From BTRG01 sp036986275 (GTDB taxonomy: Bacteria; Pseudomonadota; Gammaproteobacteria; Acidiferrobacterales; SZUA-150), in assembly GCA_036986275.1 (NCBI GenBank), contig BTRG01000017.1, forward strand, positions 1 to 37,009: DNA of 37,009 nucleotides, written 5' to 3'. A program made the translations under genes and the position numbers. A model generated the notes under the pieces. That model saw only the letters and a program-made list of their open reading frames with translations. It was not told the origin of the DNA and ran no database searches. This document shows, piece by piece, positions 24,516 through 32,568 of the stretch; position 1 is the first letter of the stretch, and each line of letters begins with the position of its first letter.

Positions 24516-26024
24516 CTACGGGTCGGGGGTCACAACACCGGTTAGATCAACGACTGTCTGGGCAGTAAAATCCTCAGGCGCCGCACCAAAGGCCGTGACA
24601 AAACCCCGCACCCTGACCGGGGCTGCATTGGCAATTGCAGTAACATCCAGGCCCGCAGTATCCACTTCATAGTAATCCGCCATGGCATCACTGGCCTCAT
24701 CAACACCGGTGCCGCGAAAATCAAACAAACCAATATCACGACCATCGATGTTGACAAGATTCAGGATAAAGTCCGTTTCATCGTTTAGAATCACATTACC
24801 GGCCAGTGTGGTGTACTGCATTCTTGCCAGACCATTGGTGGCGTCCAGTTCCAGTGGCTCGGTTGCATCATTAAGAGCGCCGAACAACACCACTCGCTGC
24901 CCCACAGACACATCATCCTTGCTATAGGCGCCGGCCGAACCCTGGCGATATACCTGCGTAGCTTCGGAAACCTGGACGATTACGGTATCAGCAAAACTGG
25001 GACTGCCGCTGGCTCTATGCAAGCTGGCACCCTTAATCGATAAACTGTCACCACTGCGGGCAATCACTGTACCGGCAACCACATCACTATCACCCCCCGG
25101 CACACTACTACCGGCATAGACTTCACGCGCCACAAAGCGACGGGGATTCCTCTTGAGGTCACCTACAACCACCGTAGCGGTGTATTGCGGCTTGCTCTCC
25201 AGTGCTATCAGGCCATCACTGCCGGTATAGGCCACACCATCAATTTCATATACGGTTTCGACTCCGCTGATAACATGCAATATCCCAAACCGTTCATGCC
25301 TGTTAGTCATGGCATGATAGAAAGGTCGAATGACTACATCGAAATAACTCTCCGCGACATTGACACGTTTCAGTGGGCCACGCAGGCGATGCAACTTGGG
25401 ACGCTCAGGCTCCAAATCGGCCAACAGGAAAGGTTGTACAGTTTGAGTTGGGACGCCGGCGCCATCAAACTCCACTGTATTGGATGCCTTGAGATCAAAA
25501 TCCAGTGTCAGATGAGCGGGGACACCGGGGACAATCAACAGGGAGTTACGACCCTCCAGCTGTACCGAGGCCTCCAGCACACCCAGAGCAACACCGGATT
25601 CATCTATGATGTTATCCACTTTGACGGCATCGCCAGCGGTATTCTCAACCCAGATATCGGAATTGGTGTAGTCCAGCGTGATAGAACCTTTGACATAACG
25701 GCCAGAAGGTATGGTGGCCACGGTCAAGAACTCGGTCATTTCCGTGTACTGGGCAAAGTCGACACGTGTATTCAGAGGCAAGGTCTCAACCACTGCGCCA
25801 TTGGCCTTGGTCAGGGTTAATGACAAGACATCAACCGTGTAAGACAGGTAATCGCCCTCGGCATCGGTCAGACCGATCACCAGTTCGCCATTATCCGATG
25901 CTGTGGATTCTCCGCTACCGGAGGATGTGTTGCTATTTCCGCATCCCGGTAGCGCCGCCATGCCGAGCAGACCCACTGCCAACAAACCCTGACGCCACCA
26001 GGACATCCATTCTCTTGTGTTCAT
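24516..26024 (-). CDS. DUF4382 lipoprotein
   Basis: 502 residues. The N-terminus is a lipoprotein signal peptide (LLAVGLLGMAALPGC, lipid Cys28), then a Ser/Gly-rich linker. DUF4382 covers about 46-190, starting with GELVIGLTDAEGDYLSYTVDVLSLTL. The C-terminal half has repeated beta segments (VVAGTVIARSGDSLSIKG, TTLAGNVILNDETDFILNL) that resemble DUF5666-type beta repeats. It is an exported, lipid-anchored protein of unknown role, probably facing the periplasm or surface. GAAGGAGAT before the ATG is a strong ribosome binding site. It may be the last gene of the sigma-factor run above it. Confidence 0.9.
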   Translation of the reverse strand: MNTREWMSWWRQGLLAVGLLGMAALPGCGNSNTSSGSGESTASDNGELVIGLTDAEGDYLSYTVDVLSLTLTKANGAVVETLPLNTRVDFAQYTEMTEFLTVATIPSGRYVKGSITLDYTNSDIWVENTAGDAVKVDNIIDESGVALGVLEASVQLEGRNSLLIVPGVPAHLTLDFDLKASNTVEFDGAGVPTQTVQPFLLADLEPERPKLHRLRGPLKRVNVAESYFDVVIRPFYHAMTNRHERFGILHVISGVETVYEIDGVAYTGSDGLIALESKPQYTATVVVGDLKRNPRRFVAREVYAGSSVPGGDSDVVAGTVIARSGDSLSIKGASLHRASGSPSFADTVIVQVSEATQVYRQGSAGAYSKDDVSVGQRVVLFGALNDATEPLELDATNGLARMQYTTLAGNVILNDETDFILNLVNIDGRDIGLFDFRGTGVDEASDAMADYYEVDTAGLDVTAIANAAPVRVRGFVTAFGAAPEDFTAQTVVDLTGVVTPDP

Positions 26025-26131
26025 ATGTTATCTCCTTCACTGATATGACCTGGGCGACGGCCCGGGAACTTGGTTACACCTTTTTCAAGGCATACAGGAA
26101 ATAACGCGGGTGGAGGTATTTGGTTGACAGG

Positions 26132-26986
26132 CTACCAGAGGAATTGCACCGAGACGGCTCCCAGACCCAGCACCGTGTCATCAATATCACTACTCAGGGT
26201 GCCGCCGCGAATCTCGACATACCACTGATCGTTCAGCGGGGCGCCCCATGAGGCAAGATAAAGAGTGGCTACGGATTCATCGACAGCTGAAGTGCTTTGT
26301 AACCACAGCACAGCATAGGATGCGTCTACCTGATCATAGCTTAGGCTCGCGGTCAGGCGGCTGGCCTCAAGACCTGATGCCAGGTCGTAGGTCGTAGGTG
26401 AAAACAGCAAGGCAAAGCGTGGCTCGTCAGCCAGGCGTTCGATATCAGCATTGTATCGGTGCTTTCCATAACTGGCGTCCGCGGACCAGGGGCCACGGCT
26501 CCTGTAGCCAAGACCCAGCGTATAGCCAGAGCTACCCACATCGATATAGTTACGGCGAAATAACAGCGGCCGTTCGGTATACAGCCTGATGGCGCGTTGC
26601 TGAGGCGCATAGCGGATATACCAGGCATCCATATTCCATTCGATAGCCAAGTGCAGGGTTTCGATACTTATCTCGTCTTCCTTGCCCAGATAGGAATATC
26701 CACCCTCAACCACTGTTACTCCCAGGGGATCGCTGGAGATGGCGATACCATAGATATTCTTATCTTTTATATCTGAGTCGGTATCAGACTTGATTTGCCC
26801 ACTGTCTAACAGCAACCTGGCTGCACCTGGCAGGGCGACGTCCATAGACAGCAAGTAATCAGAATTACCGGCTGCGTCAGCACTGTATTCCACGATCACG
26901 GAAGATGGCAATACCTCAGCGGCCATCACTTTCGGCCACGTGCACAATAACAACAAACCCGCAAGGCCCCGGAAAATCAGGTGCAT
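26132..26986 (-). CDS. Outer-membrane beta-barrel-like protein
   Basis: 284 residues with a signal peptide (LAGLLLLCTWPKVMAA, cleavage near 23). The mature chain is built of alternating hydrophobic/polar stretches (YTLGLGYRSRG, WSADASYGKHRYNADI, LTASLSYDQVDASYAVLWLQ) as in a barrel. It ends in VSVQFLW, an aromatic C-terminus like that used for outer-membrane insertion. The number of strands appears to be 10-12, from eye only. No named family was recognised. It lies between the DUF3106 gene (43 nt) and the DUF4382 gene (107 nt) on one strand. Confidence 0.75.
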   Translation of the reverse strand: MHLIFRGLAGLLLLCTWPKVMAAEVLPSSVIVEYSADAAGNSDYLLSMDVALPGAARLLLDSGQIKSDTDSDIKDKNIYGIAISSDPLGVTVVEGGYSYLGKEDEISIETLHLAIEWNMDAWYIRYAPQQRAIRLYTERPLLFRRNYIDVGSSGYTLGLGYRSRGPWSADASYGKHRYNADIERLADEPRFALLFSPTTYDLASGLEASRLTASLSYDQVDASYAVLWLQSTSAVDESVATLYLASWGAPLNDQWYVEIRGGTLSSDIDDTVLGLGAVSVQFLW

Positions 26987-27029
26987 AGACCTACTCTGTA
27001 TAAATTCAGTTCCCCGCCATCATGCCATC

Positions 27030-27506
27030 TTAGCGATTATTTTTTAAGCGCTTCCTGAGGTTAGGGTGCCTTTGCTGAAAACGACGACGCTCCTGGGGTG
27101 TCATATTCTTGAAACGCGCCTTCAAGGCACGGCGTCGCTCGACTGGCTGTGCCTTATACCATTTGTATCGCAGGCGTAGCGCTCTTTGCTCATCCACTGG
27201 CAAGGCCTGAAAGGTCCGGAAACGCCGGCGAATTTCTACACGTGTGGTTTCAGGCAGGGCTCGCCAGTCCTTGAAGCGACGCTTGAAATGCGCACGCCCA
27301 TCATCATCCAGCGTTAACCAACGCTTAGCGCCCTTCGCCAACCGTGCTTGCTGCAAGGCCGGCAGGGTCTGCCAGTCATCTTCAAAACGCAATAACAGCT
27401 GTTGCACATTATCATCCAATGCGTCCCATTCTATGGCGGCGGGATCAGCATAGACTTGCTGACCCGCTAACCAGAGCAAAAGAATCAACACTGTTCGTTT
27501 AATCAT
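27030..27506 (-). CDS. DUF3106 exported protein
   Basis: 158 residues with a signal peptide (RTVLILLLWLAGQQVYA). The mature part is highly basic and carries a repeated short motif of the form R-F-x-W/T-x-x-L-P at 80-125 (FKDWRALP, FRTFQALP, YKWYKAQP), followed by MTPQERRRFQQRHP. This repeat pattern defines DUF3106, an exported family of unknown function that often lies beside an ECF sigma factor and a DUF3619 protein, as here. It overlaps the preceding gene by 8 nt. Confidence 0.9.
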   Translation of the reverse strand: MIKRTVLILLLWLAGQQVYADPAAIEWDALDDNVQQLLLRFEDDWQTLPALQQARLAKGAKRWLTLDDDGRAHFKRRFKDWRALPETTRVEIRRRFRTFQALPVDEQRALRLRYKWYKAQPVERRRALKARFKNMTPQERRRFQQRHPNLRKRLKNNR

Positions 27507-27738
27507 GTTTCTTGTCCTCCTCAGACATGGCGTCTTGCTTCAATTCCGCCACGTTCTGTAACAGCATGGGATCCAGCCATTCACCATTTTGTGTTTCAAA
27601 CCGGCCCAGAAATTCCAGCAATGCCCTATCGGGTAGCTCTTCATCCTGATCCGTATCCTGCGCCCGCAGGGATGGAGACAGGCATATCAGCAGTAACGCT
27701 ACGCTGCCCATGACGGGACTAACCCAGCTTTTGCTCAT
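27499..27738 (-). CDS. Small exported or anchored protein in the sigma-factor operon
   Basis: 79 residues from ATG at 27738. One hydrophobic segment (VMGSVALLLICLSPSLRAQ) is probably a signal peptide. The mature 50 residues are acidic (DTDQDEELPDRALLEFLGRFE) and end EEDKKHD. The 'LLEFLGRFE..NGEWLDP' stretch recurs in proteins next to DUF3106. It overlaps the DUF3619 gene upstream by 20 nt and DUF3106 downstream by 8 nt. Its function is unknown. Confidence 0.82.
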   Translation of the reverse strand: MSKSWVSPVMGSVALLLICLSPSLRAQDTDQDEELPDRALLEFLGRFETQNGEWLDPMLLQNVAELKQDAMSEEDKKHD

Positions 27739-28081
27739 CCTGTAACCAATAATAAAATTCAAGCTCCTGATAAAATTCAAGATCATCGGCACTGCCCAGT
27801 ATGGGCGCCTCCTCCCATGCCAGCGGGACCACGGGGTCTTGCGTGTCCGCATTCCAGAGACTGACCGCGGTTACAGCTACCAGCGCCACAGCGGTCAGCG
27901 CACCTGCCGGGGCCCACGCATTTCTCCATAACTTCCATGGCGCTGGCCCAGACTGAGTAATTGCTACACGCCGTGCGGCACGCAGGCGCGTGAGGGTCGC
28001 CGCATCAATCGTGTCCAGGCTTTCATCCAGAGTCTTTTTCGCAGCCCCCAGAAAAGCCTGTTCTTTGTTGTCATCTGTCAT
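27719..28081 (-). CDS. DUF3619-like membrane protein, possible anti-sigma factor
   Basis: About 120 residues. The start is ATG at 28081, which overlaps the sigma gene stop as ATGA; an upstream TTG is less likely. The cytoplasmic N-terminus has DTIDAATLTRLRAARRVAI, the DUF3619 pattern. A single membrane helix follows (APAGALTAVALVAVTAVSL), and the outer tail is acidic. This layout and its place directly after the sigma gene fit an anti-sigma role, but no anti-sigma motif is proven. Confidence 0.85.
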   Translation of the reverse strand: MTDDNKEQAFLGAAKKTLDESLDTIDAATLTRLRAARRVAITQSGPAPWKLWRNAWAPAGALTAVALVAVTAVSLWNADTQDPVVPLAWEEAPILGSADDLEFYQELEFYYWLQDEQKLG

Positions 28082-28620
28082 GGCCAATACCCTTCCAGTT
28101 GTTCTCGCAATCTATGCACCGCACGCGAGTAATGTGTTTTGACACTCCCAGTCGAACAGCCCATGGCACGAGCCGTTTCCGCAACATCCAGGCCCTCCCA
28201 ATTGCGTAACAAGAATGCCTGCTGTTGGCGCAAGGGCAACTGTCTCAAGGCGCCCTGCAGCTTGTCCATTGCGGATGCTGTTTCATGCACAGCCTCGGGA
28301 CCCTCGTGATCCGGTCCCGGCAATTGTTCCAGTGGTGATTCCCGCTCATTCTCATCCGGCTTACCGAGCCAAACCCGCCATTTTGAACGCACCCGGTTAC
28401 GTCGATACCAGTCCCGTATGCCGCTCTGAACGATGCGGGTAAACAACGGACCCCACTCTTCCCCGGGTTTATGTGCATAATGCCGCACCAGCTTGTACAT
28501 CGCGTCCTGTACCAGATCCAGCGCTTCCTCGCGATTGCCGGTGGCAATCTCGGCCATTCGAAACGCACGCCGCTCAGAAGAAGCAAGAAACTGCTCTATT
28601 GTCTGCGTACTCAGACCCAC
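28078..28620 (-). CDS. ECF-type RNA polymerase sigma factor
   Basis: 180 residues. Region 2 is seen at about 10-85, with EEALDLVQDAMYKLVRHY and the conserved IRDWYRRNRVR. Region 4 (about 120-172) has LPLRQQQAFLLRNWEGLDVAETARAMGCSTGSVKTHYSRA, with its helix-turn-helix. It starts at GTG with AGGAG two nt upstream, which is close; no better start is in frame. It leads a tight run with DUF3619, a small exported protein and DUF3106, and possibly the barrel and DUF4382 lipoprotein. It may control its own operon and other envelope genes. Confidence 0.94.
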   Translation of the reverse strand: MGLSTQTIEQFLASSERRAFRMAEIATGNREEALDLVQDAMYKLVRHYAHKPGEEWGPLFTRIVQSGIRDWYRRNRVRSKWRVWLGKPDENERESPLEQLPGPDHEGPEAVHETASAMDKLQGALRQLPLRQQQAFLLRNWEGLDVAETARAMGCSTGSVKTHYSRAVHRLREQLEGYWP

Positions 28621-28814
28621 TTCTCCTGCTTATCTTGCATTCACCCGATTTATCGGTACTTTTCAGTGACTGTGGGCACCATATCGATTTCCACACCCGG
28701 ACATAATGAGCACCCGGCATTACTTATACTCTAGATAACGCAGCAGCCGGCATGGCGTTGACAACCACGGTATAACTCCTGCGGCTGGAGGCCAATGCCG
28801 TTGGCCAGTCGCAC

Positions 28815-29969
28815 TCATCCGGGAAACTTGCGATAGGCCCCGAATCGATATAGCCACTGACCCACTCGCGCCCACCAGAATTCAAGTAAGCGCTCCAGTA
28901 CACCGCGCCGCTGCCATTGCCGCCAATCAATAACACCACTGGCCTTGAAATCCACTTCAAACATGTCACGTAATTGCGCCGCCAGGTCAGCGCCCTCTAT
29001 CGCCTGATTGGCCTCCAGATTCCAGCGCAAGTTCCAGCGATCAAAGTTGGAGGAACCGACAGTACACCAGTCGTCTACCAGCACGACCTTGCTGTGCAAC
29101 ATCCTGGGCCCGTATTCATATATCCGCACACCATCCCGTAACAGGCGTGTGTAAAATCGTCGACCGGCATAACGAACTGCCGGGTGATCTGTACGCCTGC
29201 CGGGCAACAACAAGCGCACATCCACACCCTGTTGGGCGGCACGTCGCAACGCAACCCGCAAACTGCGCGCGGGAATAAAATAGGCTGTCGATAACCAGAC
29301 ATTGTATTGCGCTTGTCGAATTTGTCGTAACAAAACACGCTGTATATCTTTTCTGCCTGGCCCTCTTGTAATTAACACCTGTCCGCCGGCCCCTTGGGCC
29401 CGTATATTTTCATTTGCACTGAATGACGGAAATTTACGGCCTGTTTTTCGCCAGGACTCACGAAATACCTGCAACCAATCCTGCAAGACCGGACCACGGA
29501 TCCGGATCATGGTCTCACGCCAACTGTCGCTCCTGGAATAATCCTGCATGAAGGCATCGGTCAGGCCGGCGCCCCCGACAAAGGCCTGTTCACCATCCAC
29601 GATCAGCAGCTTCCTGTGGTCACGGGCAAAATTGTCCACCCATTTCCGGTAGCGCACTGGATTATAGAAAGCCATATCCACGCCGCCCCTGGATAAACGA
29701 TTTCTGTCTTTGGGTAATAATCTTCGAGCACCAAAATCATCCAGCAATAAATGGACTTGTAACCCCCTCTGTGCGGCGGCCGATAATACCTGGATAAATT
29801 TATCCATAATAATGCCTGAACTTGCCAGATACATTTCCAGACAAATGTAATGATTTGCGCTCTCGATCGCGGCCAGCATGGCAGGAAAAAACTGCCGACC
29901 GTTGACCAAAACTTCAAACTCATTGCCCTGTCGCAAGGGAAAACGAGCAGGCTTTATTTTCAATGCCAT
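28815..29969 (-). CDS. clsB: Phospholipase D family, ClsB-type cardiolipin synthase
   Basis: 384 residues with two HKD motifs: HRKLLIVD (His118, Lys120, Asp125) and HSKVVLVD (His292, Lys294, Asp299), each followed by the usual GG/GSSN. No N-terminal membrane helices are seen, as in ClsB. It would join two phosphatidylglycerols, or use a related donor, to make cardiolipin at the inner membrane. The start lacks a visible ribosome binding site. Its stop lies 194 bp before the sigma gene start on the same strand, so the two may not be one transcript. Confidence 0.92.
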   Translation of the reverse strand: MALKIKPARFPLRQGNEFEVLVNGRQFFPAMLAAIESANHYICLEMYLASSGIIMDKFIQVLSAAAQRGLQVHLLLDDFGARRLLPKDRNRLSRGGVDMAFYNPVRYRKWVDNFARDHRKLLIVDGEQAFVGGAGLTDAFMQDYSRSDSWRETMIRIRGPVLQDWLQVFRESWRKTGRKFPSFSANENIRAQGAGGQVLITRGPGRKDIQRVLLRQIRQAQYNVWLSTAYFIPARSLRVALRRAAQQGVDVRLLLPGRRTDHPAVRYAGRRFYTRLLRDGVRIYEYGPRMLHSKVVLVDDWCTVGSSNFDRWNLRWNLEANQAIEGADLAAQLRDMFEVDFKASGVIDWRQWQRRGVLERLLEFWWARVGQWLYRFGAYRKFPG

Positions 29970-29992
29970 ATTGGCAGTAGAGCAAATAAAAA

Positions 29993-30018
29993 ACGCCCTG
30001 CGAACATACAGGGCGTTT
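29993..30018 (-). terminator. Intrinsic terminator between 30045 gene and clsB
   Basis: ACGCCCTG pairs with CAGGGCGT around an 8-nt loop. On the minus strand it is followed by TTTTTTATTT, ending transcription from 30350. It lies just upstream of clsB, so clsB must have its own start. Confidence 0.85.
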
Positions 30019-30044
30019 GTTGTTCCGTATTCATGCGAAGGCGA

Positions 30045-30350
30045 TTAATCTTCTGCCGGGCTCTCCGTGTCCGCAATCCAGGTTTGCAGGGCATCAATGA
30101 TCTTGGTCGCCTGATCCTTACTGGAGATATTGAACTTGGATTTTTGCATGTATTGACCATTACGTTTTTGATAACGGCGGATACTATATTTGTCTGGTCC
30201 ATATTGCTCTTTCTTTCTGTCCCAGTCCTGGTAACGGTATATGATTGTCGACCATGCACCCTTGGTTAGAATGATCTTATCCAACTGCTTGGATACCAGC
30301 TTGCCGTCTTCTTCATAATCTACCGAGAGCTCATCAACGTCAGTAGCCAT
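30045..30350 (-). CDS. Small conserved protein of unknown function
   Basis: 101 residues, soluble, charged. The stretch LTKGAWSTIIYRYQDWD and later YSIRRYQKRNGQYMQKSKFNISS are the most characteristic parts, and I recall similar short proteins in other sulfur- and metal-metabolising bacteria, without a name. AAGGAAGG four nt before the ATG is a strong ribosome binding site. A single-gene transcript is indicated by the terminator that follows. No function can be assigned. Confidence 0.75.
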   Translation of the reverse strand: MATDVDELSVDYEEDGKLVSKQLDKIILTKGAWSTIIYRYQDWDRKKEQYGPDKYSIRRYQKRNGQYMQKSKFNISSKDQATKIIDALQTWIADTESPAED

Positions 30351-30702
30351 CTTACCTTCCTTTACTCTGTGATATTACAGTCGTTATTGAGACACAGAAT
30401 ACCCGTACAGTGCAAGTCGGTATCCAAACGGTGCCAGGACCGCCAAACTCCAATCATGTAGACCCTGACTGCCACTCCCGGGCAATGCGGCAAATAAACA
30501 TCCCCATTGAAATCAGTCATTTTCTGACATTTTTTCAATTTTCAGACAATTGGCCGCCCCTTAAAACCCTTAATTATCAATCAATTAAGACAATTCTGGC
30601 ATATTCTCTTGTTACAATAAACTATTTCATAATTTTGGCATATTAAATGCAGAATACTGCTGTAAAAGAGACTACGCAATCTGTACCAAAAGGAGACGAA
30701 CG
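30351..30702 (+). promoter_or_regulatory. Gap ahead of Sel1 gene with sigma-54-like promoter
   Basis: This 352-bp gap contains no gene. TGGCATATTAAATGCAG (30636-30652) has GG and GC separated by 10 nt, the -24/-12 spacing of a sigma-54 promoter. TGGCATATT also occurs at 30597, 39 bp earlier. AT-rich sequence surrounds both. The ribosome binding site GGAG lies 7 nt before the ATG at 30703. Confidence 0.4.
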
Positions 30703-31191
30703 ATGTCAAAACTGGTTTTTGCATTAATGTTGGCGCTAGCGCTAGCGCCACCCATCTATGCGGATGAACTGGGTCCGGCCTATGTCGCCCTCTTTCATGT
30801 ACAGCAGACCCTGGCCAAAGACGGTGGTCCCAATGACCAATTTTATCTTGCCAAGATGTATGAAGGTGGCATGGGCACAAAGCATGACATGGATGAGGCC
30901 TTCACATGGTATACCCGCGCCGCCAAGGGCGGCAATCGCCTGGCCAAACGAATAGTTGCCAACTGGGTCGCCGATGATGTCTTGTCACAAGCGGATGCCG
31001 ACGTAGCGGCTGCCATCGCATCAGAAGACAGGAAACGCCTGTCCAGGGCAAACAAGAAACGTGCCCTGGAAAGGCTTGGCGATATTGAGCGTGTTAAACG
31101 ACGCCAGGCCAAAAGACTGGCGGAAAAGAAATTGGCATACAAGAAGGCCATGGAAAATCAGCTAAAATATTCTGCCGACGTTTTCGAATAA
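30703..31191 (+). CDS. Secreted Sel1-repeat protein
   Basis: 162 residues with a signal peptide (KLVFALMLALALAPPIYA, cleavage near 20). Residues 41-80 form one Sel1/TPR-like repeat (DQFYLAKMYEGGMGTKHDMDEAFTWYTRAAKGG). The C-terminal half is a long Lys/Arg-rich helix (about 110-155). Such proteins act as periplasmic adaptors or cell-surface partners. A perfect 20-bp palindrome in the signal-peptide codons (30731-30750, TGGCGCTAGC plus its mirror) can form a hairpin near the start. The role is unknown. Confidence 0.85.
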   Translation: MSKLVFALMLALALAPPIYADELGPAYVALFHVQQTLAKDGGPNDQFYLAKMYEGGMGTKHDMDEAFTWYTRAAKGGNRLAKRIVANWVADDVLSQADADVAAAIASEDRKRLSRANKKRALERLGDIERVKRRQAKRLAEKKLAYKKAMENQLKYSADVFE

Positions 31192-31212
31192 ACAAGTTTT
31201 TATTTTATATGC

Positions 31213-31252
31213 CCTGTCCATGCCGGGCGACTCCCGTATCCGCATGGACAGG
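31213..31252. other. Stable hairpin in the gap after the Sel1 gene
   Basis: CCTGTCCATGC pairs with GCATGGACAGG in 11 bp; the loop holds a smaller CGGG/CCCG stem. It has no T-run behind it, so it is not a plain terminator. It may end the Sel1 transcript in a factor-aided way. The rest of the 365-bp gap (31192-31556) shows nothing else. Confidence 0.5.
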
Positions 31253-31556
31253 TACTTCCCCGAGATATCCGCCTGATTCAGCAGTCGCGTCGTCAAACCC
31301 TGACAGATAAGCGGAGCAAACAAGTCGTCAACACTGCTTGCCGGTATAACATGCTTGCGTATAATTCAGGCGGCACGGCTGGCAATACATCGATACATTT
31401 TCAATCCATTGACGGGCTGTAACCCACTGATAAGCAAGGGAATACAGAGGACCTTGTCCGGTTTTGGATGGAGATGCGCTATATGAAGACGAGATAAATG
31501 TATAGTGTAACTTTTTTATTAATAGCAAAATTATTACAGTAAAACCTACAATATAA

Positions 31557-32522
31557 ATGTCTACATCGGCCACCCAACAAACCATCCTCGCGAAAAAGGA
31601 AGCCCTGGCCGCTTCGGTCGGCCCGCTATTATCCAGACTGGGCCAACAATGCGCGGAAGTCTGGCCGGAACCGGACGCCATTGACAGGGTAATACTGGAC
31701 GGCATTAATACCATTCCCAATTGCCATTTGATGTATGCCTGGGACGTAAACGGAATAGAAATATCTTCCATGATCATGGCCGATAAGGCCGATAGGCACT
31801 GGCGCGGCCGCGATCTCTCGCAACGCCCCTATCTGAAAAACAACCTGCCCTTCAAAGGCATTATGTTATCTTCGGTATACCACAGCCAGTACACCCACAA
31901 ACAGTGCATTACCGCACTGCAAGCCGTCAGCCTGGATGACAAACTGCTTGGTTTTATTGCCGCCGACTTCGCCGTCACGGACCTATTATACGATAGCGAG
32001 CTGATTGTTCCCGAACGACGATGGCAACAGTTTCGGGGCGACCCGGCAGTGCGTGGAACGGTATTTATGCAGGAGCGGGTACAGAGTACTCTGGATGAGC
32101 ATATCGATGCTGTAACAGATTTGATATGCGACCTGATGATAGATCATGGCATCTTCCATACCAAGATTCATTTTTCCAGTGGCCGCTGTTCATTCTGGTT
32201 GCTGGACGATCCTTATAACTATCGCATACATGGTGTCGATGAAATCATCAATCCCGAGCTATGCCTGGCTTATCCGCTACACCCTTTCCCAAAAGAGGCC
32301 CGGACCACACCGGAAAAAATTCGCCAGGTCTTTACTCAATTCAAGGCCCTGCGTTTCGCGGACGAGACCATCTATCTGCGCTCTGCCTCCATCAACATCA
32401 TGAATGGCATGTTGGGGCTGACATTTTCCTGTGATGGTTCACATTACATGCCCATAGATGAATTTCTGGACCGTGACCTGGTATTCTGGATCGGTTCACT
32501 TGGAAAACAGGCTTCGGCCTAG
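31557..32522 (+). CDS. PDC/Cache-like sensor protein without membrane segment
   Basis: 321 residues. The N-terminal half resembles a PDC/dCache sensor domain: YAWDVNGIEISSMI, then GRDLSQRPYLKNN and LLGFIAADFAV as the closing strand. There is no signal peptide or membrane helix and no output domain such as kinase or GGDEF. The C-terminal half (about 170-320) is mixed and unassigned, with FSSGRCSFWLLDDPYNYRIHGVDEI. It would be a cytoplasmic ligand-binding protein. No ribosome binding site is visible. It is convergent with the ABC exporter gene. Confidence 0.75.
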   Translation: MSTSATQQTILAKKEALAASVGPLLSRLGQQCAEVWPEPDAIDRVILDGINTIPNCHLMYAWDVNGIEISSMIMADKADRHWRGRDLSQRPYLKNNLPFKGIMLSSVYHSQYTHKQCITALQAVSLDDKLLGFIAADFAVTDLLYDSELIVPERRWQQFRGDPAVRGTVFMQERVQSTLDEHIDAVTDLICDLMIDHGIFHTKIHFSSGRCSFWLLDDPYNYRIHGVDEIINPELCLAYPLHPFPKEARTTPEKIRQVFTQFKALRFADETIYLRSASINIMNGMLGLTFSCDGSHYMPIDEFLDRDLVFWIGSLGKQASA

Positions 32523-32568
32523 CGTGCTGCAAAAACACTTTTCACCAGCCCGCCAGGCCAAAACCGGT

